This document shows positions 56,116-64,000 of a stretch of 64,000 nt of DNA, in pieces. The stretch is from Cristatella mucedo (lineage: Eukaryota; Bryozoa; Phylactolaemata; Cristatellidae). Below the pieces are notes generated by a model, which saw only the letters and a program-made list of their open reading frames with translations, did no database searches and had not been told where the DNA came from. The translations under genes were made by a program, and so were the position numbers. The DNA lies in assembly GCA_009760855.2 (NCBI GenBank), contig WPIO01000154.1, forward strand, positions 808,001 to 872,000. The letters are read 5' to 3'. Within the stretch, counting starts at the first letter, position 1, and every line of letters starts with the position of its first letter.

Positions 56116-57147
56116 AGCCGCCGACTCGTGCACCGAGTGAGCGTCGATTACGTCAATTCTGCCAACATTATCTCTGACTTTAAAACAAAAAAGTGCATCG
56201 TTAATAACAGCCAGCGGTTCAGAATCCGCATACTATACCAAACCTACTACTCTAGAATAAGGTGCTGGCTGCAACGTGCCGCGCGATGCTAACGAACCAG
56301 AGCAGAGCGACCGGCATCGGGTCCGGGAAGCGGCCATTCGGACCGTGCGATCATGGCAATATTCTTCTAGTCACTGTCACGCTGCGGGCTGGGAGTCTGT
56401 TTAAAGCGATAAGGCCGGCGAAAATATCAACCACACGCACCGATGTAACTAGCAAAAGTGCAAAAAAAGTGTGCAAAAGTGCACGATTCACGCGAAAAAA
56501 GTGCTTTACGTATTAGTTAGGTGCTTAGCTTTGAGTCAGGCGAGAGGCTGAGGCAATTTGCTAAATTAATTAAATAATAATAATACACGATACATTCCAC
56601 TCGCTAAAGGGTTTTCAGCTCGAAGTTTGTGAGAATTGGAGGCATGGTCCCCGAACGGATTCGAGGCCGACTAGCGATGAAGCTACAGCACCCAGCGATG
56701 TCGTCTCTAAAGGCCTCTGCAGCCTAAGCGATCGGAGTCGGAGGAGCACGTGCTTTTAGGTGAGGGGCTGATCACGTATTACACGAGCAGGAGGAGAACG
56801 TGCGTCTGGGAGGGATCTGACCACGTGATACAGGAGCGGGAAGAACGCGAGCTCATGAAAGGGATGAAACCCGGTGAAACGTCGGCATTGTCAGTCGGTT
56901 AGAGTACTACAGCGCGAGAGAGATTACTAGCAGGTCCTGAATTAGAATATTAGGGTCTGGATGCGTTGTATGCGGAATAAAAACGATCCAGAGTGAAGGT
57001 TAGTTAGGTTTATTCATGGCCATGGTCTCGGCCGCTGTGGAACTTAAAGATTCAAATAAAGAACGTGGACCTCTTATTAAAGTATGGACGATCCTGTTTG
57101 CAGCCACGCTCTGCTTCCGTCGGCGTACTTCTAAATAAGTAAAATAA

Positions 57148-57423
57148 ATAAATGCAAGCTGATCTAACGGCCTCTTTTGATTAGCGACAGATGAGCCTTT
57201 ACGGCTATCGCCACCGCTTGCAGCGGCGACCTGGTGCATGGCTGCAGCACGTCATTCGGGCCTTGGTATCACAGGAGGTAAGGTGCTCGCTCGTCACAAC
57301 CGAGGCTGTGGGTTAGATTCCTGCAACAAGCGATTCTTTATCGCCAACTGAAAGCGGTGGGATAGCCATTAAGTTTCTCCTGCCGTATACAAATAAGGCT
57401 GTTAAAGCAGCTAATACGAATAA
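57148..57423. mobile_element. Two S1-type SINEs head to head
   Basis: 57148-57233 is an antisense S1 3' half (GCCTCTTTTGATTAGCGACA). 57258-57423 is a sense, divergent S1 with TGGTATCACAGGAGG and GGGTTAGATTCC and a 3' end GGCTGTTAAAGCAGCTAATA. The second resembles the intron-6 variant, so two S1 subfamilies exist. Confidence 0.75.
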
Positions 57424-57904
57424 AAAATAAGTGCTGCAACTGCAAGTCGCTAGCCGCGACTCAAAGGCTCAGAACGCCCGTTGTATCGTCGCGTGTCGGC
57501 TGGGACCATTGGCACCGTTACGAGTGCTGTAAAAGAGGTTGATTTCTCAGCCTGGACTTTGAAGCCACTACACCCATTTTTAACAATGTCGAAACTGAAA
57601 TCTTTGACAGTCTGAAGACTAGTACACGTAACATTGAAGTTGCACTAAATGCTATACCGATGCCCCAGATACGCCGATGCAGCAGAGCCCGGTAACAAGC
57701 AAGAACGCCCATTTCCTTAATTAAATTTCGTTTCGTTTACGTAAATGACGTATACAGTATAATGTATAGCCGCCGAGATTCACATCCGGGGCACAGCCTC
57801 AGCGTACAACGTACAGCGGGGGCCCCCTCGGATTGCTCTGGATACGGTCTAAACCGTAGATTGTGGCATATGCAGCTTTCAATTGTTATAATTCTACAAC
57901 CACT

Positions 57905-58085
57905 GGTAAAATATAATGTATATATAAAGCGCGCCAAAGAAAATTTAATCTGTATCCAGCTGCTTCACATGCACCACAGGACTCAAGTCCGCGAGATGGA
58001 TTGTCAAATTCATTCACGTTTACCTCGGTCATCAAAGGCGAGCACCTTGACCCCTGTGTCTAGGAACCAGGGCAGCACCTCCGCT
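57905..58085 (-). mobile_element. SINE S2, antisense, decayed
   Basis: Reversed 3' end GCGCGCCAAAGAAAATTTAA, CAGCTGCTTCACATGCACCA, reversed head GGCGAGCACCTTGACCCC with an insertion of about 25 nt in the middle. Confidence 0.65.
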
Positions 58086-58630
58086 GCAGTCGCAATCTGA
58101 CCTATATAGCGTGCTGGCAATTTTATCACTTCGCTCTCCTTAATTTAGGCCGTTCGTGACGTAGGTACGATATGAATCCTCAAATTACCGCCTATGGCAG
58201 GTATTTATTTTAGTCTTCATCAGCTTCTAGCGTAAATTAGTTGCGAGCCCGTCGCAGTCGCCTTATTCGCTGCCGTAAGCGAAGCTACCTCTTCCTTTTC
58301 ATCCGCCGTCGAACGGAATACCGAGCTCGATTTGAGCACATCCATTAATCTAATGAATACAAGAAATAGTGGAATACAAAAATTAGGTTATGCAAAAAGA
58401 TAGCAGAATATTTAAAAGCGAGTATTGTATTGACATTTACGGCTGTGATGTAGATCACTTTAATGAGCCAAACCCCGGATACAGTGTCAGCCACCATGTC
58501 CTTGTTATACCGTCCTTGAAAGCGGCATTCAAAGTCCGCTAATTCCGGATGATAGCGCTACTCGCCTCGATCCTCCGAGTAAGCCGCCATGTTCATCTTG
58601 CATTATTCAAGACGAGCATCGAGGATAAGG

Positions 58631-58815
58631 GCAGCCGTGATGGCACACTAGATAAGGCGGTTGCTTTCACGACCTCGGTCCCGAGGTCGTGGGTTCGACT
58701 CCTGCGGTGGGCGATTCTGTATCGCCACTGCAAGCGGTGGTGATAGCCGTAAAGGCTCTTCTGCCGCTATACGAAAAGAGGCTGTTTAATCAGCTAAGAT
58801 TTATTTATTTATTAT
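58631..58815 (+). mobile_element. SINE S1, full length
   Basis: A box TGGCACACTAGA, B box GGTTCGACTCC, 3' end AGAGGCTGTTTAATCAGC then TTATT repeats. The ATTTATTTATTTATT tail suggests the family's own tail is an A/T tetranucleotide. Confidence 0.9.
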
Positions 58816-59054
58816 CCTGCAGCCCCTTACGAAGTAGTTCTTCAACGCGCCCACAAACCGTTCAACGTATGCGCCTCAGCCTTGCGACTACACAGGACGT
58901 CCCTTACCGCTGTAACCGAGCTGCTCCAAGCTGTATTCTCCAGTGAACCAGTGAACTTGTTTGGGAAACCGTTGTACTCAGTCATCTTCTTTGCCTTGGC
59001 CCCACAGCAACAATAGCATCAGTAAAGATTATTTGACGTACCCTGAAATATGTA

Positions 59055-60283
59055 TGGGGTGTATGTACCTCAAGGCTCCAAACTTGGTCCGTTCTTTTCA
59101 CGGTTTATACTCTCCCTCTAGCCGATGTGATTGCCAGGCACAATCTAGGATTTCACTTCTATGCAGATGATAACCAGTTGTACCTTTACTTTGCTTCATT
59201 CCTGCCCTCAAACACGTCAAATTCTCACAACTCCCTTGCGGGATGTGTTAATGACATCCGCACATGGATGGCAGCAACCTTTGTTAAATTGAATGATGAT
59301 TAAACCAACTTATTAGTTAAGGGCAAACTAAGTTTGGTTCAGAAATTGGAGACGTTAAGGCTCAAAATTGGCACTGCCAGCATATCTACTGCTGCATCTT
59401 CACAAAATCTAGGTGTCGTGTTCCAAAGAGACCTCTCATTAGACGATCACATAAGCTCAGCAGTCTAGTCTGCATACTTTGAACTACTTAACATTGCAAA
59501 ATTCGGGCTTGTTTAAACAAGGATACAACATCTAAATTGGTCCATGCATTTTTGACATCTCGTTTCGACTTCTGAAACTCACTGCTTGCTGGTCTACCGG
59601 CGTGTGAGATCAGGCGCTTACAGATGGTGTACAACTCAGCAGCTAGGCTTGTCTTTCGTGAGCGTCGCAGTTGCCACATTTTACCACTTCTCGCCGGCCT
59701 GCACTAGTTCCCAGTAAAGCAACGCATCGACTTCAACGTTTCGTCGCTTACTTTTAGGTCCCTTCATTATTTTCTTTGAGCCTGCCTATCAGATATTCTC
59801 CCCATCAGGCCCAAACCATACCACCCGCTCGTACGAACCTCAAATCCTTTCGAGACCATACCTTTAGTTCATGTGCTCCCAAACCCTGGAGCTCACTTAC
59901 GACTTTTTGTCACATCTCCTGACTTGACCAAATTTAAAAAGAAATTAAAAACGTATCAATCAATCACTGCATTTAGTGAGTAGTGATTATGCAGGCTGAC
60001 ACTGTGCATGGTACCACTAATAATAATAATACATTTGATAACGCTCCCCCAGTGAACGCAATCTCTTTCTATGTGCTCAACAATTGCTGCAAAGAAAGTG
60101 ATCGAATGGTTAAACCATACTTGCATATTAACACTGCACATGTCACCCCTAACCATGTTCTTCTTGTTGCTTATTGAGCATGCTACCACTAAGCATTTGA
60201 TCGTGCTTCCTTTGCAGCAAATGTAAAGTGCCTAGAAAGAGATTGGGTTCTCTGAGGGCGCAATATCAAATGCTATTATTATT
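59055..60283 (+). mobile_element. LINE A, decayed copy with a nested antisense tail
   Basis: Starts near RT motif B (59068, equivalent to 36404) and runs to the tail and ATT repeats, with many stops and deletions. At about 60008-60110 an antisense LINE A tail starting with AATAATAATAATACATTTG is inserted in its 3' UTR. Older than the intron-16 copy. Confidence 0.88.
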
Positions 60284-60289
60284 TTTCTC

Positions 60290-61084
60290 TTTATTATTTG
60301 ACCTGAGCGTCATACAGCTTAGGGAAGACGTTTCGCAGAAACTCGAAGACTGCGGACTCCTGATCTGTAGCAAGTTGTTACACAAGGTCCAATTAGACGA
60401 GTAGCGGTCGCATCAGCACCTCCCAGAAGTTCGCCCTAGCCGATCCCACGTGACATTGTCGCTCCTCCCCCTCCCAGAGAGAGAGCTCAGTTTAGAGCTG
60501 TGGCATATGTCTATGCAGTCAGGCAGTGAGCTAAAGGTCGTCTAAAGGCTGCTCCAAAGGCTGCAGAGATGGCGAAAAACTCGATAAAACCCGCGGCCGT
60601 GGAGACGACCCACAAGGAATGCCCTCAATTTTTTCTTGAAGTCTCCTACATGACCTCCCACTAGAGCTCAGTATACGTTAAAGCGTCCAGGCGTTGACGT
60701 TATTGCAATCCTCGGATGCACTGAGTGAGATGCACTGAGTGAGATGCACTGAGTGAGATGCACTGAGTGAAATGCACTGAGGAAGCCAGACGGTTACTGA
60801 AGACATGCTTCCGTGGAGTAGGGTTTTCACGCATGACTTGATTAATTGGCCGCAGACGTACCACGTTGCCTCTGTCGGATTCTTGCAGCCTTTCGATACG
60901 CTTGCAGGAAAACGCATGCCAAACGTAGCCATCCACTCAGCTAAACCAATCCGAAGTAATGGGATACACTAATTCGTAGAACAACTGATCGATATCATGT
61001 CTCAATGACTTCATCCAGTGAACCGCCACAATATGGGTAGGCAAAGCAATTACATTCTAATACATCAAATAGTACATGAAATAC
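60290..61084. other. Intergenic DNA with a 14-bp tandem repeat only
   Basis: No gene or known repeat family apart from the 60715 array. Confidence 0.4.
60715..60780. repeat. 14-bp tandem repeat, about 4.7 units
   Basis: GATGCACTGAGTGA repeated from 60715, 60729, 60743, 60757, and a partial unit from 60771 with one substitution. Confidence 0.93.
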
Positions 61085-61340
61085 ATACATTCCAGCATTA
61101 AGTGGACTCTTGTGATTAGCCCTTTGTGTGCCTATGCGTGCTGAACCTGTGCGTGCTGTTACTGACCAAATCTACTTGTTCTCCCTGTTCATGTCACACC
61201 TTACAATGTCATGCTTGATGGCATCGCGAATGTTACCTCTAATCTATTGTTCATGCTTTCTTTAGAGCACCTGTAAAGTGCCTAAAAAGAGATTCAGTTT
61301 TCTGATTGCTTTATAGCAAATGCAATATTGTTACTGAACG
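61085..61340 (+). mobile_element. LINE A 3' UTR and tail, decayed
   Basis: Carries the AGTGGACTCTTGTGATTAGC end of the frame, the 3' UTR landmarks (TGCCTATGCGTGCTGA) and a decayed tail (CCTGTAAAGTGCCTAAAAAG). Confidence 0.72.
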
Positions 61341-61694
61341 ATTTTACTTTTTCATTAAATTTTGACAAAATAATGATTTAATAGCTTCATTATGCAACAA
61401 AAACGATTGCATAAACGAAGGTAAAAAATATTATTAGCATTAAAATTTTGCTCACCTACACATTTTTTTGGAAAACAAGTGCAGCACATTTCAGACGTAT
61501 CGCGGTGCTCCTCACACTAGCAAAGCTTGGAAGGAGGCCATTTTCTTAAATAACACTTGATACCTATGGAAAAATATAAAGTAAATTTTTTTTACATAGC
61601 ATTAACTGGCACAGTATGAATGGTTGCTTTGTTGGTCATATCTTCAGCTAAAGCAAGGGCACCGGATACCTTATCCGCCATATCCCTATATCGG

Positions 61695-61748
61695 CCATAT
61701 GTAGTGTAATGTAATGTATCTCCATCTGTAATAATATCTCCGTCAATA
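61695..61748 (-). mobile_element. LINE family B 3' end, antisense, abutting the RLE element
   Basis: GTAATGTAATGTATCTCCAT is the reversed family B end; it stops where the RLE element's RT frame begins. Confidence 0.65.
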
Positions 61749-61749
61749 A

Positions 61750-64000
61750 TGTGGAGTGCCGGCACCTTAAGGCGGCGGATGCACAAGCCACTCTCCTGGC
61801 GACCATCCTCAACGGTTGCCTAGAGTTTGGTGACGTGCCCCCAGCATGGAAAACGTGCCACACGGTCCTGATCCACAAGAAGGGTGATCCTAGGGTGCCG
61901 GGAAACTTCCGACCGCTCTCGCTCCTGCCGACGATCTATAAACTCCTGTCTGGCTGTCTGGCCACGAGGTTGTCGCTGCTGCTGCTGCTACGGGAGAACG
62001 ACATACTATCCCCGCAGCAGAAAGGCTTTCTTCCGGGCTGCGAGGGCTGCCTAGAGCAGACCTTCCTTGTCGAGTCGGCCCTGAGGGATGCGGCCAGAAG
62101 GAAACGCACTCTTTGCGGATCCTTTCTGGACCTTCAGAATGCATTCCCCAGTGTGCCACACGAGGCGCTCTACTCCACCCTTGCCCACTTGGGCGTGGAG
62201 GAGCGCTTTGTGGGCTTCGTCCGTAACACTTTCCTTTGCAGCAAATGTAAAGCGCCTAGAAAGAGATTAAGTTCTCTGAGGGCGCTTTATCAAGTACATT
62301 ATTATTATTATTATTATTATTATAACATCTACGCGGGGCCACGATTGTGCTGAGAGTTGGCTCGACCACCCTGGATCCGTTCCCAGCCGCTGCGGGTGTC
62401 CGTCAGGGCGACCCGCTCTCACCCATCGTCTTTGATGTGGTGATGGAGCCTCTCGTCAGGAGGCTAGCGGCTAGGGCGGAGAGGCGTGGATATGCCCTGG
62501 GCTCGGCCAAGATCTCCGTTTTCGCTCTGTCCGATGATCTGGCCATATTTGCGGGCTCGACACGCTCCCTCCAGCGCCAGCTCGATCGAGCACATCATGT
62601 GGCCTCGAGCATAGGGCTCAAGTTTAGACCGGAGAAATGCAGGACGCTGCTGCGTCACCTGGCGGCGTCGGAGAGCATGGTATTCACCATCGCTGGCTCC
62701 CCGGTTCCAATGCTGGGTGACGAGGAGGCGCACCTATATCTGGGTGCCCCCCAAGGCTTCGCAGGGCTTCGCAACCCCCGGGTGGAGGTTGAGACGGCAG
62801 TCTCCCTCCTCACCCGGGATATAGCCTTGCTCCAGCAGTCCCTGCTAGCCCCGTGGAAGAAGATGGACGCTCGTTTCTTATGCCCAGACTGGAGTATCTG
62901 GGACGTGCGAAGTGGCTCCAAAAGAAGTTCCTCGTCCCGGTCGACAGAGCGGTAAAGGATTTCTGCAGGTCGGTTTGCTCCCTTCCTGACAGAGCCACTG
63001 TGGGCTTCTTTCACGCCTCACGCCCCAGTGGTAGCCTCGGCCTCCTCCCGCTCTCGCAGGACGTGGACATTCTTCGTGCCACGAAGGCATGTCGCATGCT
63101 GTCTTCCCCGGACTGGACGATGGCAGCTGTTGCACGAGAAGGGCTTGACGATGCCATCAAGGTGCTCAGAGGAGCACCCTCTGACGAGGCCCGAACTATC
63201 TTCCTGTCCGGTAGCACCTTCGAGAATACCGCGTGTACGGGCTCGAGATCGCTCTGGTCGGAGGCCCGCCAGGCGCTCCGACGCCTAGGTGTCGGGGTCC
63301 AGTACACGGCTGAGACCATCCAGCTCCACTGGAAAGAAGGAGACCATGAGCGCCCTCAATTCACGCCTCCCATCATGGTCTCCACCATCAGGCAGGATTT
63401 AGCTAAGACATGGGCGGCAGATTGGCGCGGGAGGCAAGACCAGGGGAAAGTGGCTCGCTGTCTGGCAGCGGACAGCCATAGTAACCACACCCACTTCCTC
63501 TTTTCAGGCCTTGGTGTCACTTTTGCTGCTTGGTGCTTTGTTTTTCGTGCCAGGCTGGATTTCCTGCCGGTGGCTGCTGCCAGGGCCAGGTTCGACCCCG
63601 AGTCAGAGCACCTCTGCCGAAAGGGCTGCGGTCAGCGAGAGACGCTGCCGCATGTCCTGAACAACTGCCCGAGCATGATGGTCGCCATCACGGAACGGCA
63701 CGACGCGGTCCTGAACCGGCTCCTGGAGGAGCTGCCCTGGGCGCTGAGGAGGCACGCGCGGGTGGACCAACACCACGACCTCGACCCGGTCCCGCTACGT
63801 CGCCCGGACCTTGTCATTGACACTGGCGCCGTGGTGGTCGACGTAACGGTCCCGTTTGACAACGGGGAGCTCCCGCTAGAGTCGCCGGCGGAGAGGAAGC
63901 TCCTCAAATACAGCGAGCTGGTGGAGGAGCTTCGTGTCAGAGGGCGTCACGTGGAGCACTGGAGCGCCTTCGTCGCAGGCTCCCTTGGCTCCTCGCACCC
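61750..64000 (+). mobile_element. RLE-type non-LTR retrotransposon (R2/NeSL-like), 5'-truncated, broken, runs off the window
   Basis: Three open stretches with one protein's motifs in order. 61750-62230: RT fingers, FRPLSLLPTIYKLLSG, LSPQQKGF, and palm motif A as LDLQNAFPSVPHE. 62347-62870: GVRQGDPLSPIVFDV, then SDDLAIFA in place of the usual F/YADD, then thumb. 62877-64000: thumb continuation (MPRLEYLGRAKWLQKKF), a C-X3-C-X7-H-X4-C knuckle at about 63610-63675 (CRKGC...HVLNNC), and RRPDLVIDTGAVVVDVTVPF, a PD..D..D-type restriction-like endonuclease core; this last frame is open to the window end. The SPQQKGF and QGDPLSP signatures and C-terminal knuckle plus RLE separate it from the L2-like families nearby. 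Defects: a LINE A tail inserted at about 62231-62326, one frame change just after it in a G run, and one near 62870. No ATG precedes the RT; the left edge abuts a LINE B end. Confidence 0.85.
62231..62326 (+). mobile_element. LINE A 3' tail inserted inside the RLE retrotransposon
   Basis: Starts TTCCTTTGCAGCAAATGTAA and ends in the family's tail and (ATT)8. It separates RT motif A from the QGDPLSP block of the host element. A short match (TAACA) flanks it on both sides and may be the target-site duplication. Only about 95 bp of LINE was integrated. Confidence 0.85.

Overview
This is nuclear DNA from an animal. The window holds one intron-rich gene on the + strand (19 recognisable coding exons over 37.7 kb), one nearly intronless G-protein-coupled receptor gene on the - strand, and a dense load of non-LTR retrotransposons, tRNA-derived SINEs and microsatellites. 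Nothing looks bacterial: there are no operons, and the + strand exons have consensus GT/AG borders with matching phases. The receptor resembles the peptide-receptor expansions of lophotrochozoans (flatworms, molluscs), but the phylum is a guess.

3775-41488 (+): the C-terminal two thirds or more of cyclin-G-associated kinase / auxilin (GAK). Reading the exons in order gives the kinase C-lobe (from just after the catalytic loop), a PTEN-like domain without a usable CX5R signature, a C2 domain, a long low-complexity region with DLL and DPF adaptor/clathrin motifs, and a C-terminal J domain with HPD. The exons total 3702 nt (1233 codons plus stop) with every phase in register. The kinase N-lobe exons were not found and probably lie 5' of the window. 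The protein is expected to recruit Hsc70 to uncoat clathrin-coated vesicles.

The introns are packed with mobile DNA. LINE family A is L2/CR1-like, with APE endonuclease and RT, and ends in a conserved tail plus (ATT)n; its best copy, 34297-37603, sits in intron 16. LINE family B is a second L2-like family ending in (ATTAC)n. SINE S1 is tRNA-derived, about 170 bp. SINE S2 is also tRNA-derived, and its 3' end is visibly homologous to the LINE A tail. Intron 5 also holds a degenerate tandem array of about 155-bp units that matches none of these.

41489-53800: no convincing host gene, only LINE copies, huge CT/GA tracts, and a possible terminal fragment of a restriction-like-endonuclease retroelement (about 48960-49200). 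53821-55016 (-): a class A GPCR whose TM7 and tail lie in a different frame from TM1-TM6. 55020-61690: GC-rich flank, SINEs, LINE A fragments and minisatellites. 61750-64000 (+): a large piece of an RLE-type (R2/NeSL-like) non-LTR retrotransposon, split by a short LINE A tail insertion and continuing past the window end.
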